A stretch of DNA of 64,000 nt from Gracilariopsis chorda (Eukaryota > Rhodophyta > Florideophyceae > Gracilariales > Gracilariaceae). A program made the translations under genes and the position numbers. The stretch covers positions 1,292,647 through 1,356,646 of the forward strand of contig NBIV01000001.1 of assembly GCA_003194525.1 (NCBI GenBank). The letters are read 5' to 3'. Shown one piece after another: positions 42,863 to 54,548 of the stretch. The notes under the pieces were generated by a model that was not told the DNA's origin, searched no databases, and saw nothing but the letters and a program-made list of their open reading frames with translations. How positions within the stretch are numbered: the stretch's first letter is position 1; each line of letters opens with the position of its first letter.

Positions 42863-43207
42863 GTGCTGGACACTGGCACTGGGCCCAATCTGATAAATAC
42901 TAAGGTTCTACCGGTTGGTTGGGAAGACAAGGTTCAGGTGAGGAAGACCCCCAGGATCACTGATGCGTCTCGCAGACCGATGGCCATTAAAGGAATCATT
43001 TCATTGTTTGTCCAACTGGGCAGTTTGAGAGTCCGTACGTGGTTCCTTGTATTTCAAAACTTGGGAGCCGATTTTATCCTTGGGACTTCCTTCATCGACC
43101 GGTACGTGAGGGCCATCTATTCTGGCCTTCGGAAAGTCGCGTTCCATCGCGCACATCCAGTGGCCTTAGTTGGGTCCAGACCGGGACCTGAGGCAAACGC
43201 GCGGTAA
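42863..43207 (+). pseudogene. Chromovirus aspartic protease
   Basis: LDTGTGPNLI carries the DTG active site, followed by RPMAIKGIISL and ADFILGTSFIDR, the usual retropepsin pattern. It shares a frame with the next segment up to 43,678 and is separated from it by a single stop at 43,205. Confidence 0.65.
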
Positions 43208-43213
43208 TCCCCA

Positions 43214-46200
43214 TTGGCGACTAACACTGTGTCCAATAATTTCAGGCTTACAAAAGCCTTAGTCATCGTTCCGATGACTCAGACCACCGCTTGGGTTCAG
43301 TGTGAGTCTTCTGGCCTTCTGATGTTACATAATCATCCGAAGACGATTCAACGCCAGCTCGCCCTCATGGCCAATGGAGTTATGGACGTTCGTCCGCGCC
43401 AGTCCTTTATGGTTAACATGAGTAACTTCAGAGACCATCCGGACCGGCCACCTAAAGGAACAGTAGTTGGCATTGCCCTGCCAGCTTCTGTGGCCATTAT
43501 GGAAACCAATTTGGACAACGCCCACCTGGACGACGACGGGGACGTCGGGTCTTGGGAGGGGGACGTCAATATGGGCGAAGAATTCGAATCCTACAGGTCG
43601 CAGGTTATAGAGCTCATTCGCGAATTCAAATCCATGTGGTCTGGTCAGTTAGGCAAGATTTGGGCGACAAAACACTGAATTGACCTGAAGGACGACGCGA
43701 ACCCAGTGTACCGACACCCATATAGAACGGGCCTAAAGGGGACAAACATCGTGGCCAACTAAATGGAGAAGATGAGGAGGGCAGATGTCATCGATCCAGC
43801 CCCCCCATCAGTCCGAATGGGCAAACCCCTTCGTCCTAGTGGCCAAGAAAGATGGCTCCGTCAGGTTTTGCGTTGAATACAGGAAGCTCAACGCCATGAC
43901 CAAACGGGATTCGTACCCTATCCCCCGGATGGACGACTGTCTCGATTCCTTAGGAGAGGCAGCTGTCTTTACCACCTTGGATGCCAATTGGGGATATTGG
44001 AAAATACCACTGGACGATGACGCCAAACCGCTGACAACGTTCACGACCCACGAGGGACTTTTCCAATTCACTGGGATGCCCTTCGGATTAATGAACGCAC
44101 CCGCGACGTTCCAGAGGGCAATGGACATTATCCTATCTAGGCTCAAATGGAAGTTCGCACTGGTCTATTTAGAGGATGTTATCATCTTCTCGAAGACCGT
44201 TGGCGAACACTTCTCCCATGTTACGACAGTCCTGAGGACTCTCTGTGAGGACTGCATAACACTGAAGCTCCCTAAGTGCTTCTTTTTCCAGGCCTCCGTG
44301 GACTATCTTAGCCATGTGGTCCGCCCTGGTCGCCTCAAGGTTGCCTCGAGGACGACCGACGCCATACGTTAGACCAAGCCTCCTCGGACCCATACAGAGT
44401 TACGTTCCTTTCTAGGTCTGTGCAACGTTTATCGTCGCTTTTTCCAGTGGTTTGCGAAAATAGCTGCGCCGCTTAACGACATGTTGCGAAAAGGGACCCC
44501 ATCAGAGTTTGACTGCCTGACAGACGAGCAATATGAAGCTTTTGAGACCCTAAGGGACAAGCTTCTGAACCCTCCTATATTGGCCCTGCCCAAGCCGGAC
44601 AAACCGTACATTTTTGATACGGATGCGTTCGATGACCAAATTGAATGTGTTCTCTTTCAGGAACAAGAACCTCTAAAAAACTATAGACCAATTGGTTATT
44701 GGAGCCGCTCGCTAACGAGCCCAGAGGGGAATTATAGCACGTCCGAGAAGGAATTCTTAGCAATCGTTTGGTCAGTGTTAACATTAAGGCCCTATTTGGA
44801 AGGAGTCCGCTTTACCATTACGACTGATCATCATTCCCTCAGGTGGCTTATGAACATGACTGACGCGTCCAGCAGGCTCGCCCGATGGAGATTGCGCCTG
44901 TCGGAGTTTGATTTCGATGTTGCCTACAGGCCGGGAATAAAGCATCAAGCAGCTGATGCCCTTTCTAGGATTTTAGCCGATGGCACTGACCACTCTCTTC
45001 TGGACGACGAACTACCCACGCCGGACCTCACAGGATAGGAATCTGACCATGAGGACGACTTTCTTCTATGGAGCGCTAATTGCGATGACCCCGATGTGGA
45101 CCAGGAGGCCATATACCTGGTGGACTGGCCTATCTACGAGAACAGCGAAATACAGACCCTTGAGGTTCACGTAGTTCAACCAGAGGAAAAGGAGCTCCTG
45201 CAGATCATACTTGATGAGCTCCTTCAGACCCAAAAGGACGACGAGTGCTGCAAGAAGCAGGGCGACCTCGTCGAGACCCCTGGTTGTCTGTTTGGCTACG
45301 ACCGATTCGGACTGCTTTGTCGCAGAGCTCTTCTGGACGGAGCAATCCAGCGGGTCGTTCCTAAGTTCCTCAAGGCATGGGTTCTTTACCTCGCCCATTA
45401 CCCCCAGCTGTCTGGCCATCCTGGCGGGACGAGAATGTATCAGTCCCTAAGGAAGCACTTCTACTGGCCATTAATGGCTAATGACCTTTTGTTTACCTCT
45501 AAGAAATGCGCCTCGTGCGTCAAGACACGCGGCTCGAAAGCCACCCATCAAGCCAAGCTGAAGTTGTTCCCAGCTGCTGGACCACTGGAGTTTATCGCTA
45601 CGGATATCCTAGGGCCATTACTGTCAACGACCCATGGGAACAAGTTTATCTTGGTGATTACCGACCGGTTTACCAAGCTCACGAGAGCTATTCCCATGAG
45701 TTCCAAAACGGCCACGGACGTCGCTATGGCGTTCTTGACCCACTGGATTTATCCATATGGTCTGTCACTTTATCTCCTATCCGACAACGGCCCACAGTTC
45801 GTATCAAAATTCTTCGCTCACTTCTCTGCGACCTTAGGAATTAAGCACGTCACCACCACGGCTTATCATCCACAGACCAATGGACAGGCCGAACGGTTCA
45901 ATAATATCATTGAGGACAGGTTGGTGCATTACGTCGCTGAGCACCAGGCCGATTGGGACGACTACGTTGGACCATTTGTATATGCGTACAACACGCAAGT
46001 CCATCGGTCTACGGGTACTACATCTTGCTACTTGACGCTCACACGACAGCCGCCGCACTTTGCGGCTGACATTAAGGACAGTTGGATTCCACAGGACTTC
46101 ACGGCAGAACTAACTCCGGCCCAGGCCAAACGGTACACCCGCAAGCGGATTGACGATATAATCCGTACGGCCAGCGCTCCCTTGACGAAATCCCAATGGC

Positions 46201-46448
46201 GTAAAAAGGCAGACTTCGATCAGGCCGTAAGGTTTAACCGATCCTTTAAGGCCAGCGACATGGTGTACCTTGAACGCGCCCCATCGGATAAGCCCCAGGA
46301 CGATATTGAGGTCGTTACTCGAAAGGTCCTCCCACGGTACGCCGGTCCTTATAAGGTTCTCCCAGCTACGTCCCACACGGTCACCATCGAGATTGATGGC
46401 CTATGGGACACAGTCGCGATTGACTGCGTAACGCCGTCTCCGTCATAG
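43214..46448 (+). pseudogene. Chromovirus reverse transcriptase, RNase H and integrase
   Basis: RT: EWANPFVLVAKKDGSVRFC, FTTLDANWGYWKIPL, GMPFGLMNAPATF and the active site YLEDVIIFS. YxDD has become YLED, a change expected to cripple the enzyme. A C7 run at 43800-43806 marks a frameshift between the protease-linked segment and RT. RNase H: FDTDAFDDQI, GNYSTSEKEFLAIVW and TTDHHSLRWLM. Integrase: HPGGTRMYQ with CASCVKTRG (zinc site), ATDILGPLL, LLSDNGPQFVS and YHPQTNGQAERFNNIIED (DDE triad present). From 43,785 to 46,448 all parts lie in one frame, cut by TAG at 44,370 and 45,036. Confidence 0.82.
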
Positions 46449-46685
46449 CCGAAGCCCATTTGTTCGCCCTTGGCTACACCGGAGGACACTACTCCAGACC
46501 CCTCCAATTCCTTCCTTGGGGACACTTCCCATACGGACGAACAGTCTACGTCCCGTCCTAACGAAGTTACGGCAGATCCATTGGTCACCCCGACCGCCTC
46601 GCCATGTCCAAAGGTCGTTTCCGTAGACCCATTGGCCCCCCCGTGCGACAAACCGTCCCAGTTTGCCAATGATGGATAAGCCCCT

Positions 46686-46973
46686 TTGGACGAAATGGAT
46701 CTCCCCGAGGAGTGGCTTCTGGATGTACCGAAGGCCGCACCTGTGGCTCCTAAGGAAAGTACTATAGACCGTGTGGTCAATGCAGGCTTTGACGACGATG
46801 GCGTCGTCAAATACCGTGTCCGTTGGTACGGGTACCCACCTTCGCAGGACACATGGAAACCCCGGGAGAACATCCCAAAGAACTTCATCCTCAGGTTTTG
46901 GCACCCCATGGGCCGCACGGAGCTCGACCTTAAGGAGGGGGCATATATAGTCAAATTCATTGGTCACATATAG
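46686..46973 (+). pseudogene. Chromodomain at the integrase C-terminus
   Basis: DRVVNAGFDDDGVVKYRVRW then YGYPPSQDTWKPRENI is a chromodomain with its aromatic cage residues (YRVRWYG, W). It is in the same frame as integrase but separated by stops at 46,446 and 46,677. Such domains steer chromovirus insertion to heterochromatin. Confidence 0.75.
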
Positions 46974-48059
46974 CGGCAATCTTATGGACATCGCTAGCGC
47001 CTGCGCTCAAGTCGTTGAGTCGACCACAGGACATGAGCAACGCCCAGGTGCGTAGCGCACGCAGTTCCAGTGTGACTTTCCATGGGCCACGGGGCGGTGC
47101 GCTCACTGTCCTTCGGTATAATTATAGCTTAACCTATCTATGGGGCATGCTAACTGTAACACTATCAGGCTAATGGGACACCCGTCCGATTTACAGCGCG
47201 CACAGCGCCTGGCACGGCGTACGAGCGCGATCAAATAATCCGCTGGCCAAATTGGTATTTTTTTGAAGCTGCGTTGCACGCCCCAAAATTGGCCAAAACA
47301 AGGAATTGCCGATATCTCGGCTCCTAGGCGGCATATTAACCAACGGACACCCGATTCGTACTCTCCCAACTTGGGCCTAAACGGTACCATACGGGCACAT
47401 TGCGCAACTCACGATCGCGTTGACCACGGTCAACTAAAAAAATTGACAATTTCCGATGGCCAATTTCATGGCCTAATGTTTTAGTGCCAAGGGGCTGATC
47501 ACAAGGGACACGAGCACCAGCACTGCCACGGTTGGCACTTACACACGCCCACTGGCCAACCGCCGCGCTGATGAATCGGCAACACGGCGCAGCATCGCTG
47601 CTTGTGCCTTAGCTACCGCATGACCTTTGGAAAGCGAACGGTCGCAGAGCACCCTAAGGGCTACTTATCACGCTAAATGCCCTGAAGGGCGGTCAAGCCG
47701 ACCAAAAGCAAAGAAGCTAGCAACCAAAAGAAGCGACGAGACCTGCCAGAAGGACTGGAGCTCTGACCCATCGGGAAAGTCGTACACCGGCGCGTACAGA
47801 CAGGCACGGCTACGGGCTGGCATATTGTGGGCGCCATCACGAGACGGTGACGCCGGGGTCCAAAATAAATGACAAATTAGCCTAAAAAAGGTATTCCTCG
47901 TAGCTCGAAGCCCCAAAAAGATGAAACAACACTATCAAAAGATCAAATGAACAACCAATGCAGGGACCAAAAGGACTCCACCTGCAACGATAATAACAAA
48001 TACAAAAGGAGAGCACAAGGCTCAATCCAAATACAAACTTCTTGATACTTCTTGAAACG
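46974..48059. other. Non-coding stretch after the chromovirus, possible 3' LTR
   Basis: About 1.1 kb without a gene. The first part may be the chromovirus 3' LTR, but no TG...CA ends or matching copy were found. GGCCAA/TTGGCC words recur between 47,240 and 47,460. No tRNA or ORF is supported. Confidence 0.3.
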
Positions 48060-48889
48060 GCGCACAACCCAAGAATTACATCAAGGGTCACTAGGAGTCA
48101 GACTCCCGGCTTCCGGTAGGACACTCCGGATGTGAAGTGATTTCTGCAGCCTAACAACTTCTGCACCAACCAGAAGCAGGTGCATACAATCCTTAGCGGG
48201 CTTCCAAAGGAGAGCTACTAACAGCGGGATATGCTTTCAATCTATACCCAATCTGGCCCTTTGCAGGAGAGGTTGTACGGCAAGTCACCTGCGGACAGCT
48301 TCCCATCAAGCACCTCCGTCGGGAAACCACCAGGTCTTTCGACCGTCACCGTTATCCGAGCAAAGCTCCGGTAGAGGCTCACAGAAGGCAGAAGCGCCTT
48401 TGGTACACACTACCCGTCTCCCGTCCATGCCAAGGGCGCTTCAACCGGTCTCAGCGACGGTAATGCCCCACCCCAAGTATGCACAAAGCGGCAAGCGCCT
48501 CACTAAGTGCGGTTGAGAGTTGATGGTTGATAGTAATAGTTGACACAGTTGTGGGGGTGAGGACTTGAGATGTGTTTCTCCTTGAGATGAGTCCAGACCG
48601 AAGTTTGGGACTCAACTCGCCCTTTTATAGAGTCAAAAAGCATGCAAAACAACACAGAAACGTATTACTACTTTCTACTTACTCATGTGTGCGTTTAGGT
48701 TACTCCATTGGCTTCCAGAAGCCTCTGGAGCTGCACACTAACCAATAAAACTCCATCTTCTGGCACTAATGGAACTTAAATACAGTATCATGGCGAGGCT
48801 AGCGACGCAAAGAATGTCCTAGGAGCTGCTGGAACACTGCACCCATGTATTACCGCAATTCCAGAACATTTTCACGATCCGCAACCAAC
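48060..48889 (-). repeat. Probable 3' LTR of the second gypsy element
   Basis: On the minus strand, pol is followed by GTGGGGAC and then TGTGTTGGTTGCGG, a plausible LTR start near 48,889. A TATA motif (TATAAAAGG) stands at 48,621-48,629 on the same strand, as in U3. The distal end is not defined and no partner LTR is in the window. Confidence 0.4.
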
Positions 48890-48934
48890 ACAGTCCCCAC
48901 GTCAACGGTTGGTACGCCGCGGCAACCTCCATTT

Positions 48935-49845
48935 CTAAGTTTCAGATAGGCGCGCAAAGTACCTCTTCAAATGACCGGCATGAACTCCCTTGCCAGTGTA
49001 ACCATTGTGCAGGGACACCAAAGCATACCTGTGATGCTCAGTTGTCACAACTCGACATGTCCCAAAGTACTTGACGGAAAACGTAGGCCACGTCAATGTG
49101 GTATTTAGAGCCTTTTCGCGAGTAGAAAGGGCCAGATCACCGACTACAAACCTGGTTATCTGCTTCATCGAACTGTTTTGATGACGTTCCATATGAGATC
49201 GCTTAGCTCTTGTATTGGATGCTGCCAATACCTCCCACTCTCTGAAGGTATGAGGGGAGTCTCCATGACTTGCTACAAGCATTTTTTTTGAGTTCACACG
49301 TGGCTTCACGCCACTAAGCAGCTCAGGGGGCAGAATTTCACTAGCGAGATGACGGTGGTGGTATCCATACAGAACTGCAGACAATTGCTCATCCCAATTC
49401 AAGTGGTTGGAGAACACCTTTTTCCTAAAGCTCTTTTCAGAGTGCCAATCACTCTCTATGCCCTGCCATTTGACATCGGAGCATAAGCCAGGACAGTATT
49501 CCACGTAATATCATTCTCTTTCATGAATGCCACAAGTGAACTAGATGTGAAACACGTCGCATTGCCCGAAACTGTAAACCTGAGTACGCCCAATGGAGAG
49601 ATGATTCCTTTCTTCACAAATTCGATGAAAAATTTTGATGTAGAGGTCTCAGTGGGGGCAGCGATTGGCCAACCTATCAAGTGCTCAACGCAAACCAAAA
49701 TAAATCTGTCTGCTGACCTTCTTTTAGGAAATGGGCCTGCGAAATCGATCGAATATACGTCAAAAAGCGAATACATAGGTATAGAAAGTCTGTTGTGATA
49801 CGTAGGTAATAATGAAATTCTCTGACATGTATCACAGCTCCTCAC
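48935..49845 (-). pseudogene. Gypsy integrase, broken
   Basis: SCDTCQRISLLPTYHN is the zinc-site end; VYSIDFAGPFPKRR carries the first Asp; the second catalytic site reads TVSGNATCF where SDN is expected, so the Asp is lost. A second frame from 49,504 downward supplies the C-terminal half (EQLSAVLYGYHHRHLASE) to a stop at 48,935. The frameshift lies near 49,480. Confidence 0.68.
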
Positions 49846-50052
49846 ACAGTCCCTGATTTCTCAATACTTAGTCGGCGAACAAACCCGCTCAGTGATAAAT
49901 TTTCGTGTCGCTGCAACGTCCCAGTGTCCGATTTCGTCGTAAAAAGACTTACTGATGTCCAGTCGCCAGGTGATATCCGAAATAACTCGTACATTGTTTG
50001 CCACCTTCCTGAAGAGTTTTCATTCCGGGACCAGAAACTGCTTTGCATTACG

Positions 50053-51090
50053 TCAGATTGCTTGAAGAATATATTTGTCAGTCTCTTCCATTGAGAACCC
50101 ACAAAAGTAGCGGGCAGTAGTGGAATAATATTGTCGCAGTACGGAAAAGTGCTCAGCGTCAACTGCAAGGCAGATTAAATCTCCTTCATGTTCATGTGAG
50201 TCAACCTGGTCTCCCTGGTGAATCCTAGAAACGTAATCTGCAGCACCATTATCCTTTCCTGTTCGATACACAATCTCAAAGTCGTATTCGGCTAGGAGGT
50301 CAAGCCATTGGGATAAGCGTACATGTATGTCCTGCTTCTGGAAAGCGTAGCGTAACGCCATATGATCTGTGATAAACTTGAATGGAACCAAAGAAAGAAG
50401 GTACACCTTGAACTTCTTGAGTACGAATATGACTGTCAGTGCCTCTCGTTCACATGCGGAGTAATTCCTTTCAGCTGCGGTCATAGTACAACTGGCGAAC
50501 TGCAATGGATGAATTATTCCGTTTTCTTTCCTCTGCGACAACATCGAGCCCAGAAAAACGCTATAGGCATCGGTTTCTACGACAAACGGCTTCTCAAAAC
50601 CTAGAAATGACAAGAAGAGAAGCTCCGTAAAGTTTTTTTTTAAGTCACGAAAAGCATCAATCATATCTTCTGTCCATTTCAAAGTCTTATTTCCTGACGT
50701 AGCGCTGTGAAGTACGGTGAATGTCTCAGCAAAGTTTCTGATAAATCGACAACAGTACCCTGCTAGAATGAGAAACAACCTTAGCTCTGTCGTAGTAGTA
50801 TACACGGGAGCTTCTTGAATCTTCTCAATCTCTGACTGGTCCACAGATACGCAACTTGCATCAATGGCATGTCCAAGAAGTGATACCCTCGGCAATGCAA
50901 AGGAACACTTCGGCAACTTGAGCTTAAGAATATGCTTCCTTATGCGGTTGAACACTAGCCTCAAGTGAAAAGCACGTTCTTCATCAAGGCTCCTTGAAAG
51001 TATCACGACATCGTCAATGTATACAAGAAAAAAAGCAAGTCCCCGGAGCCCATGGTCAATCATACGCTGAAATGTGGAAGGGGCATTCAT
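50053..51090 (-). pseudogene. Gypsy reverse transcriptase (C-terminal part) and RNase H
   Basis: MNAPSTFQRMIDHG, then the intact active site LVYIDDVVILSRS, LKLPKCSFA and RNase H with VVETDAYSVFLGSML, ERNYSACEREALTVIF and FITDHMALRYAF. The N-terminal RT fingers are missing, and a TAG precedes the Phe-Gly-Leu-Met segment at about 51,095. It is open over 345 codons but cannot be active alone. Confidence 0.75.
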
Positions 51091-51095
51091 AAGGC

Positions 51096-51794
51096 CAAAC
51101 TACATGACTTCGAACATGAGCTTCCCTTATCTGCAAACAAAAGTGGTCATCTTTTTGCAATTTTCAGACACGGTGACTTGCCAAGAGCTTAAAGAAGGGT
51201 TGGTGGCCATCCTGGAGGAGACTTCGAAGGTGTTCTTGGAGCGCATCATGACATACCTGGACAAGCGTTTTGGCTAAAACCTTTCGGACACGGAGTCCTC
51301 TGGTGACGCCTCATCCCAATCAGCCCAGAGTCCAGCCCGTACGTGCACTCGCACTGGGTCTTCTTCTAAGCAGCCGGCTGCGACGTCCTGATGGCCTTCC
51401 TTGCGGATAATAATCTCTCAGTAAACACTGTAGTTCCCTGTGAGCCCCTCTGGCGTTTGTGTGTGCCTCATGTTTGCCGCGTTCCATGGGTCTTCGTCTC
51501 GAAACTTGATACCTGTAGGTCAGTCTCGGAACATGTACCTGAGGTTTCGATGCGTCTTTCCCAAAGGGTAGCTGCCCGCCCGTACTTCTTGAGGGTTCCA
51601 GCCTCATTATCCGAGAGACTTCGGAGTTATGTAAAGTTCAATTTGGTCATCGTTGCGGCGAACTTCGGGAGGCACCTGTGAGGGGAGGATAGGTGAGAAG
51701 CGGATCCTTCAGCGCCGTGGCAAGCGGCGGGCTGCTGGAGGCGTTTCCATATGCGTCATGGCAGGTGGCTGGGTTCCAAGTGGACGGAGGCGGG
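51096..51794. other. Retroelement-derived scrap with a gag-like plus-strand piece
   Basis: A plus-strand frame to 51,277 reads CQELKEGLVAILEETSKVFL with TYLDKRFG, resembling a gag helix region of gypsy elements. The rest shows no domain. It lies between two minus-strand elements, so it may be a third fragment. Confidence 0.3.
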
Positions 51795-52795
51795 TTAGGC
51801 ACATGATCGCACAAATTTATGGCCAGGGATACCCCCCTCCTTGAGATCTCTCCCCGTGTGGCCTGTTTTCGACCAATAGCGGGCCATGAAAATATCCAGT
51901 ATTTCTGACCTTAGAAGCCAAGTACAGTCCTGGGGTTCAGAGCCATACCAGCGGACTTTGTAGCGCATCTCGCCATCGTCGGTCAGCCCAGCGGAGACGA
52001 TGTGGTCATTTACATGCTCTCCTTGTTCATGCCAGTCCGTAACCTCTGGCAAGTCCAGTCCATTTGGTCCAGGGGACCGTATCCGTGAGCATCTGAAGGA
52101 ACAGCGTCGTGAGCCTGTGCAGCAACGTCCATCGGGTTGGGTACGTCTTCGGGAAGTACCATTTCGTGGAGGGGGCAGTAGGCATCTGAGAAAGGGCTGT
52201 CCGGATCGGTGGAGACCTGTGGTTCTTCTAGAAGCTGTTGGGGCATCAATCAGTGATTGTATATGGGTGGAGGGTGGGACAAAGTTCGTGCGTGCAAGTC
52301 CAATGGATCACTTGAGGGGTGGCGTGGCGCCAGAGAGACACGGTCTATTGTGACTGTGTCCTGAAGGCCATCTCGGTTGATATTAACAGCATGCCCAAGG
52401 GACATTAGCACCTTGAAGGGCACAGTGGACTTAGGCAATATGTTTTGTTGTGATCTACTCGGCCTCGTGCTTCTCTTGTGGTGGTCTCTCTAAATGGACG
52501 TAATCTCTCACGGCCACTTGCGGTGTAAACCAAACGGCCCGATCGAGATCGGCCTTATAGCGCGCTTGCACTTTGTTCAACGTGGTTTGCACAGCCTTCA
52601 GGATATAATCAATTCGCTTCAGCGAATACCGTTTGGCCAGGGCGGGAGTCATTTGCCCTCTTGTGTCATAAGGAGCTCCTAAGTCCGGTAGGTCAACGAT
52701 GTACGGCGCAGGTGCATGTAGGAGGGTGAGGTCAAAGAGAGTTTTACCGGTGGACTTATGCACTTGCGTATGTGTTCTCGGAACGCTAGTATTTG
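51795..52795 (-). mobile_element. Fragment of another chromovirus: integrase C-terminus and chromodomain
   Basis: On the minus strand, THTQVHKSTGKTLFDLTL, ALAKRYSLKRIDYI and DYVHLERPPQ (52,760-52,470) are the end of a gypsy integrase, close in pattern to the larger chromovirus here (NTQVHRSTGTTS, QAKRYTRKRIDDI). A linker with stops follows, then a chromodomain, GEMRYKVRWYGSEPQDCTW (about 51,970-51,910), ending LKEGG. The upstream break is near 52,795; everything before it is lost. Confidence 0.7.
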
Positions 52796-53066
52796 GGGCT
52801 AGTTTGGTCTGATTGAAATATGTCGTCCAAAAGTTCTGCAGAAAATGACGGATCGCGAATGCAAAGGTAATTTTCGTTAATTTTTTAGAGTGCAAGCTAG
52901 TTTTCGCATTCGATTCTAGCACAGAGTCTTCCATATTATGAATGCAAAACGAACGCAAAAGACGTCGCTAGTTTACCGTGGAGTTTTGTATGTCATTCGC
53001 TAGATGTGAATAACGGGTCTGGAGCTTAAGAACCGCTCTTACCAACCCATATCACGACGACACCCA

Positions 53067-53909
53067 TCAAAACCACTCTCCACCGAGAGGCGGCTGCGTC
53101 TCCGTCTCCGAGAACGTTATTTTGAAGAAGTCGTCCGGTACGCTCTCCTCCTTCTCCTTCTTCACTCTCTTCCCCCAACGTCCACAACGCCTCTTCTCAT
53201 CAACCTCACCAACCACCTCCCACCTCCTCTTGGGCTGATCACCCAAGATTCTCTCTGCCTCCCCCGCCGCCTCTCCTACACTCCTAAGCGCACGAGTCCC
53301 CTTCCTAGCGCCCTTCTTCGCCTCTTTCCCTCCACCCACTCCACGCTTACCGCATCTCTTCAAGTCCCCTCTCACTATCGGCCTCTTCTCCCCAACCCTC
53401 CCCTTGCACACCTCCCCCTCGCTCTCCGCAGTCTCGGCCACAAACCGTACCCCCTCCTTCTCGACTTCCCCATCAAAGTCCCCGTCTCCAGGTCCAAAGT
53501 TTATCCCATCGCCATTCACATACCTAAAACCACCCGTCATCTTACCATTCGGCGTCACAGTCATGGGTGAGCCGCGCCGTCCACCACGACTCTCCCCAAC
53601 TCCACCTCCCTCCTTCACCAACTTCTTCACCTCCCGTAGCCGCGTCTGAAACCTTTCCTGCTCCTCCCTCAACCCTCCCACCTCTCGAACCACAAAGGCT
53701 GCAATCTTCTTCCCCATCCCACGCAAATCCCTCTCCACCTCCTTCCCCACCTCCCTCACCATCGCCCTAGAACACAACGCAAGCACTCCCTCCAACCCTT
53801 CCTCCTCCGCTTCCTCCTGTTCCCGCTTCTTCCGCATCCCCAAAGCCACGGATTCCTCAATCTCCGCAAGGAACTGTCCCCAGCTGCGCGATCCGCGGCC
53901 ACTCGTCAT
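53067..53909 (-). CDS. Hypothetical protein, charged helical N-terminus and basic C-terminal half
   Basis: 280 residues from the first ATG at 53,909. I do not recognise it. Residues 1-110 are strongly helical and charged (RKKREQEEAEEEGLEGVL; VVREVGGLREEQERFQTRL) and likely form a coiled coil. A Gly/Arg-rich linker (GGGVGESRGGRRGS) leads to a basic Lys/Gly stretch (KRGVGGGKEAKKGARKG), and the last 25 residues are acidic then hydrophobic (EESVPDDFFKITF). It could be a nucleic-acid-binding or chromatin protein. Its coding strand is very purine-rich. The arrangement, helical region with a VREVG motif then a coiled coil, recalls the protein at 56258-56920 (VREIG). It lies between retroelement debris and other orphan ORFs. 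Confidence 0.5.
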   Translation of the reverse strand: MTSGRGSRSWGQFLAEIEESVALGMRKKREQEEAEEEGLEGVLALCSRAMVREVGKEVERDLRGMGKKIAAFVVREVGGLREEQERFQTRLREVKKLVKEGGGVGESRGGRRGSPMTVTPNGKMTGGFRYVNGDGINFGPGDGDFDGEVEKEGVRFVAETAESEGEVCKGRVGEKRPIVRGDLKRCGKRGVGGGKEAKKGARKGTRALRSVGEAAGEAERILGDQPKRRWEVVGEVDEKRRCGRWGKRVKKEKEESVPDDFFKITFSETETQPPLGGEWF

Positions 53910-54548
53910 CTCAAACACAACACAGCTCAAAGAAAGCGGCAAGGATCAAAAGAAGCGGTAGAGATCGAAATAAGTGGAAAGTCCCCGGTGAGAACCTCAC
54001 GCGCCAGCCGCTCCCGCGCATTCACTTCCCCGCCATTTTACCCCCTTCCAAAAACCCCCATACACTGTATTTCAAAATACCTAGCACTTTCCGCTGTTAC
54101 TTTCATTTCTACCCCACCCAATAACCTCTCTCATATCGTCACCCCCTCTCTACGCCCCAGATGTACCCCTTCAATGCCCAATAAACTCATATTCTTTACC
54201 TCTACCGCCATCCCACAGCCCCCATTTACGTAAACCTCATTATTTCTTCTTCATAACCCTTTCCCCCTTTTCCGCGCACATTCTGGACCTCTTATACCAA
54301 TTCTACCAGAAAGTGTTTCTCATCTCCTTCGTCCTCACTTCTCAATATTTTGCATTGAATATGAACAGAAACGCGTTCAAAACGCATAGAACAACCGTTT
54401 GGTCTTGCCTTTAATCTTCCTTCATCTAGTCGCCATCATCTAGTTCAATAAAGCTATTCTGTTGCATATAAAATCAGACACACCTGCCCGTTCTCTCTCT
54501 CTCCCGTTCTTCATCAACAGTTCCGCCCTTGAGCTAGCACCTCTAAAC
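53910..54548. other. Intergenic, pyrimidine-rich
   Basis: About 640 bases between two orphan ORFs, rich in C and T. A CATATAAAAT (TATA-like) sequence near 54,465 stands about 80 bases before the next ATG. A short plus frame at 53,988-54,233 shows no domain. Confidence 0.35.

Larger units (their letters stand above)
39986..46973 (+). mobile_element. Ty3/gypsy chromovirus (chromodomain LTR retrotransposon), decayed
   Basis: Plus-strand order gag, protease, RT, RNase H, integrase, chromodomain. The chromodomain at the integrase end places it in the chromoviruses. A polypurine stretch (AAGGAGGGGG) stands at 46933-46942. I searched 39,985-40,477 and 46,940-47,900 for a matching LTR pair and saw none, so the 5' LTR may be lost or strongly diverged and both boundaries are approximate. 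Confidence 0.8.
48060..51095 (-). mobile_element. Second Ty3/gypsy retrotransposon, minus strand, 5'-truncated
   Basis: Minus-strand order: RT and RNase H (51,090-50,053), integrase (49,845-48,935), then a probable 3' LTR. The 5' side stops inside RT, just before FGLMNAPSTF. No chromodomain is seen, so it is a different lineage from the neighbouring element. Confidence 0.75.

Noticed and set aside
39986..47900. LTR pair for the chromovirus
   Set aside because: No direct repeat could be seen between the two flanks by eye; an alignment of 39,985-40,477 with 46,940-47,900 would settle it.
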